Below are positions 18,083-27,183 of a stretch of 64,000 bases of DNA, in pieces (within the stretch, counting starts at the first letter, position 1; every line of letters starts with the position of its first letter). This DNA comes from Paenibacillus sedimenti. Its GTDB lineage: Bacteria > Bacillota > Bacilli > Paenibacillales > NBRC-103111. The notes below the pieces were generated by a model. It was given only the letters and a program-made list of their open reading frames with translations. It did not search any database and had not been told where the DNA came from. The translations under genes were made by a program, and so were the position numbers. The stretch covers positions 62,001 to 126,000 of the forward strand of contig NZ_JACVVD010000001.1 of assembly GCF_014534655.1 (NCBI RefSeq). The letters run 5' to 3'.

Positions 18083-20248
18083 ATGATCAAACAATGGGAA
18101 GCGAAATGGCTGACCGATCCCGCCTTTATTGATTTTGAGCCCCTCCACCTACTTCATAAAGAGATGTCGGATTTTCCGGCCTTCCATCATCCGGTCGGGC
18201 TGAGAAACCATCATATGCTGGTCCGCAAAACGTTCGAATGCGGGATGACGCCGAATGAAGCGTATCTCGATATCACTGCCGACGATTATTACAAGTTATA
18301 CATCAACGGAGTGTTCGTCGCGCAAGGACCCTCCCAAGGGTACTCGTTCCACTACTACTACAACCAGATCGACGTAAAGCGGTATTTGCGGGTCGGGCGC
18401 AACGTAATCGCTGTGCATGTTTATTACGTAGGTCACGTGAACCGGGCGATGAACAGCGGCGATCTCCGGCAGGGGATGATTGCGGAGCTTCGGGTCGACG
18501 GACGTGTCGCCCATGTAACCGACGAAACGTGGAAATTTGTTCGTACGTTCGAGTATGGGGACGGGCTCGCGGAGACGATCGGCAACGAGACGCAGGTGCT
18601 GGAGCATATCGACAGCCGGCTTCGCTTTCCCGGATGGAAAGAGTCGGACTACGACGACTCCGGTTGGAAACCGGCAGCCCTGAAGCAGATCCACGGGTAT
18701 ACGCTTGTGGAGCAGCCCACCCCGACCCTCGAGGTAAGAAATGTTGAGCCTTCAGACGTTAGGAAGCTCGGTCAGGGGCATTATTTGATCGATTTCGGAA
18801 CGGAGATCACAGGTCAATTCACCATGCGCGCTTATGGTGCCAGCGGGGACTGCATCGAAATAAGGTGCGGGGAAGAGCTGTCGGATGATGGTGAACACGT
18901 GCGTTACGAGATGCGCTGCAACTGCCGTTATCGGGAAATCTGGACGCTCTCGGGGCGGGTAGAGGAACCGGACTTTTATGATTACAAGGCGTTTCGCTTC
19001 GTTGAGGTCATCGGGCCGGAGCGGGCTATTGATGCGGCAAGCTTTGCAGCGATCGTACGTCATTACCCTATGGACCCGGATGCATGTCGGTTTGAAACTT
19101 CCGATGATCGCTTGCACGGGATATGGAGCATTTGCCGTAACGGCGTACTATACTGTGCGCAGGAAGCATTTCTAGACTGCCCGAGCCGGGAGAAAGGGGC
19201 GTATTTGGGTGACGCCACGGTCATGGGCCACAGCCACTTGTACCTTAGCGGAGATTCGCGGCTTGTCCGGAAGACGATTCGCGATTATGCGCTCAGCTCC
19301 GCCATTTGTCCAGGACTGATGGCGGTTGCTCCCGGCAGCTTTATGCAGGAAATCGCCGACTTTTCGTGCCAATGGCCGCTGCAGTTGTTGACCTATTACC
19401 GGTTCAGCGGAGACGAAGCGTTTTTACGTGAAATGTACCCTTACGCGGAAGTGGTGATCGATTATTTCAGACAATACTCGCGTTCGGACGGTTTGCTCGA
19501 GCGCGTGGACGAGAAGTGGAATTTAGTCGATTGGCCGGATGAAATGAGGGACGGGTACCATTTTCCGCTCGCCAAGCCGGTAGGCGAAGGTTGTCACAAT
19601 GTCATGAATGCGTATTATTACGGCTGCTTGAAAGCGGTGCAGGACATTCGCGACATCCTTCGCATTCCTTATCGCGACGAGCTTCCTGAGCTCAAGCGGG
19701 CTTTTATAGATGCGTTCTGGAATGCCGGCACCGGCTTGTTCGTGGATGCAGTAGGGAGCGCCCACAGCGCGCTGCACTCGAACGTGTTCCCGCTTTATTT
19801 CGGTATCGTGCCTAAGGATTCTGTCCCGGGGATCGTCCGCTTCATTCGGAAGAAAAGGCTATCGTGCGGCGTGTACTTCTCATACTTCTTGTTGAAAGCA
19901 CTCGCGGAAGCCGGTGAGCACGAACTGGCGTATGATCTTATCACGTGCGATGACGAACGTTCATGGAGCAATATGCTTCGGGAAGGAGCGACCGCATGTT
20001 TCGAGGCATGGGGGAAAGACCAGAAATGGAATACGAGTTTATGCCACGGATGGGCTTCAGCGCCTATTGCGGTACTGATTGAAGATATTATTGGCCTGAA
20101 GCCTGCTGAGCCGGGATGGAGAAAGGTATCTTTTACTCCGCATCTGCCTGCATCGATGCCGTCGTTCCAACTGGAAATGACGGTTCCGACAGGGAAAATA
20201 TCCGTTCGGTATAAGGACGGTATCGTCTGGACGAGTCTGACAGCTTAA
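18083..20248 (+). CDS. GH78 alpha-L-rhamnosidase
   Basis: A 721-residue glycosidase without a signal peptide, so cytoplasmic. An N-terminal jelly-roll region (DDYYKLYINGVFVAQGP) is followed by a beta-sandwich and the (alpha/alpha)6 catalytic barrel. Four acidic residues fall where GH78 needs them: Asp365, Glu370 and Asp377 in DCPSREKGAYLGD, and Glu641 in ACFEAWG. The spacing is close to that of Asp567/Glu572/Asp579/Glu841 in the Bacillus sp. GL1 enzyme, as I recall it. It would release terminal L-rhamnose from oligosaccharides brought in by the importer encoded just upstream. GAGGTGAG lies just before ATG 18083. Confidence 0.92.
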   Translation: MIKQWEAKWLTDPAFIDFEPLHLLHKEMSDFPAFHHPVGLRNHHMLVRKTFECGMTPNEAYLDITADDYYKLYINGVFVAQGPSQGYSFHYYYNQIDVKRYLRVGRNVIAVHVYYVGHVNRAMNSGDLRQGMIAELRVDGRVAHVTDETWKFVRTFEYGDGLAETIGNETQVLEHIDSRLRFPGWKESDYDDSGWKPAALKQIHGYTLVEQPTPTLEVRNVEPSDVRKLGQGHYLIDFGTEITGQFTMRAYGASGDCIEIRCGEELSDDGEHVRYEMRCNCRYREIWTLSGRVEEPDFYDYKAFRFVEVIGPERAIDAASFAAIVRHYPMDPDACRFETSDDRLHGIWSICRNGVLYCAQEAFLDCPSREKGAYLGDATVMGHSHLYLSGDSRLVRKTIRDYALSSAICPGLMAVAPGSFMQEIADFSCQWPLQLLTYYRFSGDEAFLREMYPYAEVVIDYFRQYSRSDGLLERVDEKWNLVDWPDEMRDGYHFPLAKPVGEGCHNVMNAYYYGCLKAVQDIRDILRIPYRDELPELKRAFIDAFWNAGTGLFVDAVGSAHSALHSNVFPLYFGIVPKDSVPGIVRFIRKKRLSCGVYFSYFLLKALAEAGEHELAYDLITCDDERSWSNMLREGATACFEAWGKDQKWNTSLCHGWASAPIAVLIEDIIGLKPAEPGWRKVSFTPHLPASMPSFQLEMTVPTGKISVRYKDGIVWTSLTA

Positions 20249-20333
20249 CCACCGCTTTTATTTTGCACAACGGCTCAGGTTTGTGAAATAATAGCCAATG
20301 GATTTATATATTGTATATAAGGCGTTAAGTTAG

Positions 20334-21180
20334 GTGGTTTTTCTGGTGCTTGATGTCTTAGTATTTGACATTAGCAAGAGACGTGTTTCTTGCAGTACGG
20401 ATGAGGAATTCAGCGGAAAGGTGTCTGTGAAATACCAAACCACCGTACCCTGTCACCAAAGCGCTGACGGAAAAAACGATATCGGGGAAAAGGCGAATAT
20501 GATCCGGCTGCCCAAAGCCTATGAGCATTTGTTGGAAATGGAGCGCAGGAATGTCGGGGGATCAAGAGCCGTCATCGTCAATACGGAGCCGTATCATAAG
20601 CCCCAGTTGGAATCCGTGATTCCGAACCGTCAACTGCTAGACTGGATCCATTTGTTCGAGTGGGGCCAGAAGCAACAGCTATTGGAGCAAATCGAAGACA
20701 GATGCCGGCATTTGGAAGAAAAACCTGCATTGAAAAAAGAGGAAATCGAGTCGCTTTATGTCCATATATTATATGTTCTTTTTACCGCCTTTCACAAAAA
20801 GGGCCTGGCTGTTTATGAAGCGTTTCAGTCCAGAGATTTGATCGATCCCTGTATCCCGATCCGAACCATATCGCAGCTTCGGGCGTGGAGCCATAAAATC
20901 GTTGCAATAGGAGTTCTCCAGAGAGGATATCGCGGAAACGGTATATTTGAACCCTTCGTACCTATCGAGATTGTTCAAAAAGGAGACGGGGATGTCATTG
21001 TCGGCTTATATAGTGCAGCAAAGAATGGATGAGGCGAAAAGCCTCCTGCTTGAAACGGAAATGAAAATCAGCCAGATAGCCGAAGTGGTCGGATATATGA
21101 ATTTATCCCATTTTATTTCCATGTTCAAGAAAATAAACGGCACGACACCCCAAAGCTTCAGAAAAAAGGAGACTGTGTAG
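20334..21180 (+). pseudogene. Broken AraC-type regulator (YesN-like C-terminal half)
   Basis: Two frames of one gene overlap here. The first (from about 20334) gives a linker region with LLDWIHLFEWGQKQQLLEQI, as in the middle part of YesN-like regulators. The second gives the AraC DNA-binding domain, with EDIAETVYLNPSYLSRLFKK and ISQIAEVVGYMNLSHF, ending at TAG 21178. The frames join near 20910-20930, where the correct frame also meets a TAG (SLQ then stop). No receiver domain is found upstream. The gene seems to have lost its N-terminus and gained a frameshift. It may once have regulated the rhamnosidase operon, now served by the YesS-like protein. Confidence 0.7.
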
Positions 21181-21419
21181 CTATTTTCGTGATCTGGGGT
21201 GCCGAAAGGGTACCCCATTAATGTTAGAAGTCAAACCGTATAGTTCGAAACTCTTTAGAGTCATGATGCCGTTGGTTGCTAAAAATATCTTTATACCGCT
21301 TGGATTCCCCGCCTGCTTCGGTATGTATATAGCATTTCAGCGGCAAGCTCCTTTGAAGGCCAGCGGCGAGGCATCCTCCGGTCAGGTCATTTCATCATTA
21401 AGATAATTCCCTGCAAAAC

Positions 21420-21456
21420 AAAAGCCGATTTCAATGAGGATTGGAATCGGCTTTTT
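21420..21456. terminator. Bidirectional terminator between convergent genes
   Basis: A 13-pair stem (AAAAGCCGATTTC against GGAATCGGCTTTT, one wobble) is flanked by T runs on both strands. It serves the broken AraC gene on the plus strand and the AraC gene ending at 21492 on the minus strand. Confidence 0.85.
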
Positions 21457-21491
21457 GGCACAAGGGCTAAGAAGAGCGCACGACGCTTTTC

Positions 21492-22361
21492 TTAGCCTTT
21501 TCTGCGATAAAAAGATGGCGAGGTGCCCTCGACCATTTTAAAAAACCTGCTGAACGCATGGATGGTCGGAAAGCCCATCTTTTCGGCAATAATACCGAGA
21601 GGCTCCGTGGTGAACTGAATCAAGTGGCGAGCTGCATGCATGCGCATTAAGTTATGGTATTGGATGGGACTCATGCCGAACGCATTCTGAAACAGCCGCA
21701 CCAAATAATGCTTGCTGATCCCGGATATTTTGGAGAGCTCGTCCAGACGTACTTTTCTGTTGGTATTGTGCATGAGGTACTGTTTCACATGCATCAATGC
21801 ATGCATATTGGTTTCCAGATGGGGGTTCTGATTCCAATAATTTTCCCGGAGCAGTTGAATCCATAATTGGATGAAAAGCCCCTTCACCTTGAATTCAAAA
21901 AAGGGCATCTTGGTCTCATATTCATAAATGATATCAAGCAGCATCTTTTCAATCATGATCGGGTTTTTGAGCCGTAAATGACTAGGTAGCACGACTGGCA
22001 TTTGGTCGATAATGTCTTGACGGAACCAGTTAGTTTCCTCTTGATTCATCTCCTCAAGCGGCCGGAAGGAAACTTTCACCTTTTCGCTGTCCTCATTGTA
22101 GAAAAAGTCAAAATGAATATGCGGCTGGCGGATCCGACCGCCTCCCACCTTCACGATATTATGCCGTTGCTTGGGACGAAACAAAAAAATATCCCCGCGT
22201 TCTCCTTCATAGACGGTATCTTCAATCGTACAAATGACTCGTCCTTCCATGATATAGAGCAGCTCATAATCGTACAAAACCCTATCCTGGATGATCCAGG
22301 GGCCTTCTTCAATGTTATCCATAGCAACACGAATATATGGTGAAATTTGGTGTAAAATCAC
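21492..22361 (-). CDS. AraC-family regulator with cupin sensor domain
   Basis: A soluble 289-residue regulator. The N-terminal half is a cupin-like effector domain (YELLYIMEGRVICTIEDTVYE, with the metal- or sugar-pocket segment PKQRHNIV). The C-terminal 100 residues form a double helix-turn-helix (LDELSKISGISKHYLVRLF and LGIIAEKMGFPTIHAFSRF). It is transcribed away from the importer-GH172-GH32 operon across a 190-base promoter region, the usual position of a dedicated activator. Its effector is therefore probably a fructan breakdown product. Inverted TTCGAA-containing boxes at 22400 and 22490 are candidate binding sites. Confidence 0.92.
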   Translation of the reverse strand: MILHQISPYIRVAMDNIEEGPWIIQDRVLYDYELLYIMEGRVICTIEDTVYEGERGDIFLFRPKQRHNIVKVGGGRIRQPHIHFDFFYNEDSEKVKVSFRPLEEMNQEETNWFRQDIIDQMPVVLPSHLRLKNPIMIEKMLLDIIYEYETKMPFFEFKVKGLFIQLWIQLLRENYWNQNPHLETNMHALMHVKQYLMHNTNRKVRLDELSKISGISKHYLVRLFQNAFGMSPIQYHNLMRMHAARHLIQFTTEPLGIIAEKMGFPTIHAFSRFFKMVEGTSPSFYRRKG

Positions 22362-22399
22362 GAAGCCGCCCCCTTGAGAATGATCGTTATATTGATCCT

Positions 22400-22500
22400 A
22401 CCATAATTCGAAATAGCAATAAATGATAAATAATAAATAAGCTTTGCTAAATACATTGGAAATGTAAACGGTTAATATAAGTTTATAACTTCGAATGGTA
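22400..22500. promoter_or_regulatory. Divergent promoter region with paired boxes and a cre-like site
   Basis: TACCATAATTCGAA at 22400-22413 and its near-inverse TTCGAATGGTA at 22490-22500 face each other across the region, suggesting operator half-sites for the AraC regulator. TGTAAACGGTTAAT at 22463-22476 matches the CcpA cre consensus at 12 of 14 positions, which would give carbon catabolite repression. AT-rich -10-like sequences (AATATAAG, TTATAAC) follow it. All assignments are by pattern. Confidence 0.45.
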
Positions 22501-22551
22501 AAGCAACTATCGCTATGAGAAGGAAATATATAAAAAGGGAGATCAGAGCAT

Positions 22552-23883
22552 ATGAGAAAAGTTTTGTCGATTGCACTTGCATCGCTGATGCTTGCTACGG
22601 GCTTGGCGGGATGCGGCAAGAACACAAGCGAAGGGGAAAAATTGTCAAGCGACGCTAAAGCGCCTTCCGATGCCAAAACCGATTCGCAAAAGGCGGTAAC
22701 CCTGTTCATCTCCATGCACGTTGCCAACGTTAAGGATCAAGAACCTTATATGTACGGCATTGTTCAGAAGTTTCAAGAAAAGTATCCCAATATCAAGGTA
22801 GAGCTGCAAGGGGACGATACGGATACGCACGTAAAGAAAATGAAGATGGCGGCTCAAGCCAACCAGCTGCCGGATATTTTCTGGATGCTGCCGGCCCCGG
22901 CGAAAGAAATGAACAAAGCCGGCATGCTGCTTGACCTTGCGGAATTTCTTAAAAATAACAATGATATCACGACCAGCATGGATCCTAAGTTGATCCAAGG
23001 CTATCAGGACGGCGGCAAACAATTCGGCCTTCCTTACCAGGCGCTGGTAACCGGTTTGTGGTACAACAAAGCAATTTTTGATCAATATAAAGTGAAGGTT
23101 CCGGAAACCTATGACGAGCTGCTTGCTGCAGCAAAGGTCTTTAAGAACAATAATGTAGTCACGATTGCCAAAGGGGCAAAAGATTCGTTCAGTACTTGGG
23201 CTTTCTTGGGCATGCTGACCCGCTACGGATTTTTCAATAAGATCGATAACATTCATGCAGGCAAAGAGAAGTTTAATAATCCTGATTTCCTCAAGTTCTA
23301 TCAGAAGATCGACGAGCTTCGGACGGCAGGAGCTTTCCCTGAAAACGTATCGACGCTTTCCTATTTCCAAGCTGTAGAGATGTTTACGGCAGGCAAAGCG
23401 GCGATGCTGGATGCCGGCGTTTGGGAAACGAAAAAGATCGAAGCCAGCCCGATTGCCAAGCATGTAGGCTTCTCATGGGGGCCGACTTTCTCCGACGGCG
23501 TCGGTAATCAGAAGGTCGCCATGGTCGTTGGAGCAGCTCCGCTTGTCGCAAGCGCATCGGTAAACAAGGATGCGGCCAAGTTAGATGCGGTAACGAAGTT
23601 CTTCCAGTACTTCTATAGCCAAGAAGGCGCAGCGGTAATGGCCGAGAATGAAGCTCCGCCGGTTGTGAAGTATACGGGCAAAGTGGATAAAGACAAGTAT
23701 CCCGTCTACAGCGCGGTTTTGGAACAAATGAATCTTCCGGACTGGGAGCGTCCTGTCGCTCAACCTGATCTTGTTTTGAGCGAGGCAGCAGCGAACGCTC
23801 TGAACGACAGCATCTACGGTGTTATCAACGGCATCTTTAAACCTTCGGATGCGATGAATCTTGTCGATAAGAAGCTGCACTAA
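22552..23883 (+). CDS. Family 1 solute-binding lipoprotein of a fructan-type importer
   Basis: A 443-residue lipoprotein with signal peptide and lipobox LAGC. A charged Ser/Lys-rich linker follows, then a family 1 sugar-binding fold with EKYPNIKVELQGDD, LPDIFWM and TGLWYNKAIF. It should bind an extracellular oligosaccharide and deliver it to the two permeases downstream. GH172 and GH32 genes in the same operon point to a fructose-containing ligand. It differs from the LplA-type proteins elsewhere in the window in being about 110 residues shorter and lacking the calcium-loop-like segment. GGGAG lies just upstream of ATG 22552. Confidence 0.92.
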   Translation: MRKVLSIALASLMLATGLAGCGKNTSEGEKLSSDAKAPSDAKTDSQKAVTLFISMHVANVKDQEPYMYGIVQKFQEKYPNIKVELQGDDTDTHVKKMKMAAQANQLPDIFWMLPAPAKEMNKAGMLLDLAEFLKNNNDITTSMDPKLIQGYQDGGKQFGLPYQALVTGLWYNKAIFDQYKVKVPETYDELLAAAKVFKNNNVVTIAKGAKDSFSTWAFLGMLTRYGFFNKIDNIHAGKEKFNNPDFLKFYQKIDELRTAGAFPENVSTLSYFQAVEMFTAGKAAMLDAGVWETKKIEASPIAKHVGFSWGPTFSDGVGNQKVAMVVGAAPLVASASVNKDAAKLDAVTKFFQYFYSQEGAAVMAENEAPPVVKYTGKVDKDKYPVYSAVLEQMNLPDWERPVAQPDLVLSEAAANALNDSIYGVINGIFKPSDAMNLVDKKLH

Positions 23884-23894
23884 GCATCGGGATG

Positions 23895-23919
23895 TACTGC
23901 CGGCTTCCGGCCGGCAGTA
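23895..23919 (+). promoter_or_regulatory. Intercistronic stem-loop
   Basis: A perfect 10-pair stem TACTGCCGGC with loop TTCCG and no following T run lies between the binding-protein gene and the first permease. Such hairpins often protect the upstream mRNA and give more binding protein than permease. Confidence 0.6.
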
Positions 23920-23956
23920 TGCTTTACCAATTGCATGAAGACAGGGAGAGAGTGTG

Positions 23957-24823
23957 ATGATTTGGCTTAGCAAACGAAGATATTTGTTCATGATGCTTTT
24001 TCCTGCATTGTTAATCTATATGGTTTATATCATTTTGCCTGTATTCGTTTCCTTCTTCTACAGCTTGACGAAGTATACGGGCATCGGCGCCGCCGAATTC
24101 ATAGGGCTCAAAAACTACGTAACCTTGCTGCAAGACCATTTGTTTTGGGTTTCTTTGAAAAATACAATCATCGTTCTTGCCATCTCCATTGTGCTGCTGC
24201 TGCCCGGGTCATTTTTTCTCGCGCTGCTGTTGAATGCCAAGGTAAAAGGGAGCAACGCAATTAAAGCTTTGAACTTTGCGCCGAGCATTGTTGCGCCGAT
24301 TCTGGTCGGATTAATTTGGGTATTCATCCTGGATCCTCAGATGGGCCTTATCAATAACTTTCTGAAAAGCATCGGATTAGGCAAGCTCGTCCTGCAATGG
24401 ATCGGCGGCAAGACATGGACACCGTATTCCGTAGGCGTGGTTTACGTTTGGCAGACGATAGGATTTTTGGCAACGATCTTTTTGGCGGGTCTCAAGATGA
24501 TTCCGAAGGACGTTTATGAGTCGAGTACCATAGACGGCGCGGGCCGCCTGCAGCAGATGGTGTTCATTACGATCCCGATGCTGAACGAAACGATAAAGAT
24601 TAATGTCGTATTGATAATCACCGGAGTATTCAAAATATTCGAGACGGTATTCCTGTTGACAGGCGGAGGACCTAATCACCTTTCCGAAGTGATGGTTACT
24701 TACATGTATAACGTAACGTTTACTTCCGGGGAATATGGGTACGGCATGGCTATCGCTGTCGTCACATTTCTGCTAACGATGATCTTCTCGCTTGTTTATA
24801 TGAGCTTCAGCAAAAAAACATAG
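23957..24823 (+). CDS. Sugar ABC transporter permease, MalF/UgpA type
   Basis: A permease of about 289 residues with six predicted membrane helices and the EAA loop ESSTIDGAGRLQQM. GGGAGAG at 23944-23950 places the start at ATG 23957 or GTG 23954. First permease of the fructan-type importer. The ATPase is absent and is probably the shared MsmX-type subunit encoded elsewhere. Confidence 0.93.
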   Translation: MIWLSKRRYLFMMLFPALLIYMVYIILPVFVSFFYSLTKYTGIGAAEFIGLKNYVTLLQDHLFWVSLKNTIIVLAISIVLLLPGSFFLALLLNAKVKGSNAIKALNFAPSIVAPILVGLIWVFILDPQMGLINNFLKSIGLGKLVLQWIGGKTWTPYSVGVVYVWQTIGFLATIFLAGLKMIPKDVYESSTIDGAGRLQQMVFITIPMLNETIKINVVLIITGVFKIFETVFLLTGGGPNHLSEVMVTYMYNVTFTSGEYGYGMAIAVVTFLLTMIFSLVYMSFSKKT

Positions 24824-24844
24824 AGGAGTAGGAGGTGACGAGAG

Positions 24845-25702
24845 TTGAATGACATCGCTGGCAAACGTTCCAATCCTTACATCGGCGCGATCGGCATGCA
24901 TATATTGGCATACGGTGTGACTTTTATCGTTTTACTGCCGTTTTTATGGATGATTCTCCTGTCTTTCAAAACGAATAACGAGATTTTGAATGATCCGTTT
25001 ACCTTGCCGAAGACGCTTAGTCTGGATAATTACACGCGCGCGTGGTCTACCTTGAAGATGGGATTGTTATATAGCAATACATTTCTGATCGCTGCGATCA
25101 CTATCGTTATTGAGTTAATCATTACATTTATGAGTTCTTATGCCCTTTCGAGGATGGTATTCAGATCGAACAAACTAAAAAATGCGATCCTGGTTCTGCT
25201 GTTGGCAGGACTTGCAATCCCGGCATTTATTCTGCTGTTTCCGGTGTACCGAATTACGATTTCGCTCGGATTGTTGAACACTTATGCGTCTCTCATCATT
25301 CCTTATATTGCAACCTCGGTATCATTTAATACGCTTTTATTCACGGGCTTTCTGAGAGGCTTCCCGAGAGAAGTGGAGGAGGCCGCCGTGATTGACGGCT
25401 GCAGTCTGTTTACACTCTGTAAATCGATTGTAGTTCCGGTGATTATGCCTGTTATCGCAACCGTTTTTATTTTTAATGTGTTGTATATCTGGAACGAGTT
25501 CCCGTTCGCCGTAACGCTGATCAACAAGGATAGCATGCAGACGATTTCGTTAGGTATTTCGCAATTTAAAGGCAGATTCAACATCGACTATGGCGGCATC
25601 ATCGCGGCAAGCGTTCTGTTGATTATTCCGCAGCTCGTGTTCTTCGCGATTTTCCAACGATTCATTATTGAAGGTATGACGGCAGGAGCCGTGAAAGGCT
25701 AG
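24845..25702 (+). CDS. Sugar ABC transporter permease, MalG/UgpE type
   Basis: A permease of 285 residues starting at TTG 24845, fixed by the strong AGGAGGTGA at 24829-24837. Six membrane helices, EAA loop EAAVIDGCSLFTL, and the usual ending FIIEGMTAGAVKG. It pairs with the MalF-type subunit to form the channel for the oligosaccharide captured by the lipoprotein at 22552. The same operon continues into GH172 and GH32. Confidence 0.93.
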   Translation: MNDIAGKRSNPYIGAIGMHILAYGVTFIVLLPFLWMILLSFKTNNEILNDPFTLPKTLSLDNYTRAWSTLKMGLLYSNTFLIAAITIVIELIITFMSSYALSRMVFRSNKLKNAILVLLLAGLAIPAFILLFPVYRITISLGLLNTYASLIIPYIATSVSFNTLLFTGFLRGFPREVEEAAVIDGCSLFTLCKSIVVPVIMPVIATVFIFNVLYIWNEFPFAVTLINKDSMQTISLGISQFKGRFNIDYGGIIAASVLLIIPQLVFFAIFQRFIIEGMTAGAVKG

Positions 25703-25756
25703 CCACTTAACTTGGGCAACAACCACTTCATATAAAATAAAAAGGAGAAATCATGC

Positions 25757-27106
25757 ATGCGCAACCAATCTCTGAACTTACTCGGTAACCTGACTCAAAT
25801 TAAGGATGTCCGCTCAGCCCGCGTCTCCAGTTGGGACCAGGAAGGCAAAAATCAAGACTATTGGATGATTCCAGCTGGAGAATCGATTGTATTAGGAGAT
25901 ATTGAAGGTCCGGGAAGCATCTCTCATATTTGGATGACCTCCTTCTGCCGCCGGGTTCATGGACCTAGTGTCATTCATCCGGAGGGGGGCGGCAATATCG
26001 CGCCGGTCAATGAAATTCACAACGCGCTGGGCGTAACCTGGGAATCGGCCGACCCGGCATGGTACCGCAAAGTGCTGATCAAGATGACTTGGGACGATCA
26101 AACCCATCCCAGCGTTCTGGTTCCTTACGGCGACTTCTTTTGTATCGGCCATTCGATGCCGGGCAACTTTGCTTCGCTTCCGTTTACGGTATCCGTCAAG
26201 CCGGAGGAGCAGTTCAAGTTCGGCGGCGTAGCATCCGTCAACTGCTACCTGCCGATGGCTTTCAACAAGCGGGCCAAGATCGAAATCATCAATGAAAACG
26301 ATGTGCCGTTCGGCCTGTATTTCCATATCGATTACGAACTGTACAAGCAGCCTTTCGGCGAGGACACCGCTTATTTCCATGCGCAGTGGCGCCGGGAAAA
26401 TCCTTGCGACGGATGGGGACCGGACCTGCAGGTCAATACGCCGGAAGTCAACCGCGTAGCCAATCTAGAAGGCGAAGGCAACTATGTAATCTTGGAAGCG
26501 AAAGGCAAAGGCCACTATATCGGGTGTAACCTGTCCGTTACCCATTTCCAAGGCAGCTGGTGGGGCGAAGGAGACGACATGATTTTTATCGATGGAGAGA
26601 AGCTGCCTAGCATTGTCGGGACCGGCGCCGAGGACTATTTTAACCATGCTTGGGGCATGCAGAAAAATGCCTTCCCGTTCCACGGCTCGATCATCCATGA
26701 AAGCGATGTGCCGGGATATCAGGTATCTTACCGCTTCCATATTACCGATCCGATTCACTTCTCGGAAAGTCTGAAAGTGACGATTGAGCACGGCCATGCC
26801 AATCACTTGTCCGACGATTGGTCCTCGACGGCGTATTGGTACCAGACGCTTCCGTCCGAGCCTTTCGGTATTTTGCCCGTGGAGGAGCGCATTCAATGGA
26901 TGCCGCAATTCCCAAGCCCAGGACCTCTGAAGAAGGTTGTCCTTAACGAGGAAATGCAGCAATCCTATGAGATGGCGAAAGAGCGGATGAAACAATATTC
27001 GGAAGGCCGCACCGCTCAGGTGCAGAAGAAGGAAGGCAGATTGGCACAGCACTCCCTCGGGAATATCGAGCAAAGCAAAGCCGTAAGAAACGCTTTTAAA
27101 TCCTAA
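25757..27106 (+). CDS. GH172 (DUF2961) fructofuranosidase-type glycosidase
   Basis: A 449-residue cytoplasmic protein of the DUF2961 family, now glycoside hydrolase family 172. Landmarks are the N-terminal GDIEGPGSISHIWMT and the block WWGEGDDMIFIDGE followed by GTGAEDYF. Glu271 and Glu292 are 21 residues apart, as are Glu270 and Glu291, the catalytic pair I recall for the Bifidobacterium dentium enzyme that makes and hydrolyses difructose dianhydride I. Family members act on alpha-D-fructofuranosides or alpha-D-arabinofuranosides. The GH32 gene directly downstream favours a fructose substrate. AAAGGAG lies nine bases before ATG 25757. The exact linkage is not predictable from sequence. Confidence 0.88.
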   Translation: MRNQSLNLLGNLTQIKDVRSARVSSWDQEGKNQDYWMIPAGESIVLGDIEGPGSISHIWMTSFCRRVHGPSVIHPEGGGNIAPVNEIHNALGVTWESADPAWYRKVLIKMTWDDQTHPSVLVPYGDFFCIGHSMPGNFASLPFTVSVKPEEQFKFGGVASVNCYLPMAFNKRAKIEIINENDVPFGLYFHIDYELYKQPFGEDTAYFHAQWRRENPCDGWGPDLQVNTPEVNRVANLEGEGNYVILEAKGKGHYIGCNLSVTHFQGSWWGEGDDMIFIDGEKLPSIVGTGAEDYFNHAWGMQKNAFPFHGSIIHESDVPGYQVSYRFHITDPIHFSESLKVTIEHGHANHLSDDWSSTAYWYQTLPSEPFGILPVEERIQWMPQFPSPGPLKKVVLNEEMQQSYEMAKERMKQYSEGRTAQVQKKEGRLAQHSLGNIEQSKAVRNAFKS

Positions 27107-27183
27107 AGGCTGCAAGGTTATTATGTCTAAAAGGGGCTTTCTTGGCCTATCAAATTCCAAATAATGGAGGTAAAGGTATATAA

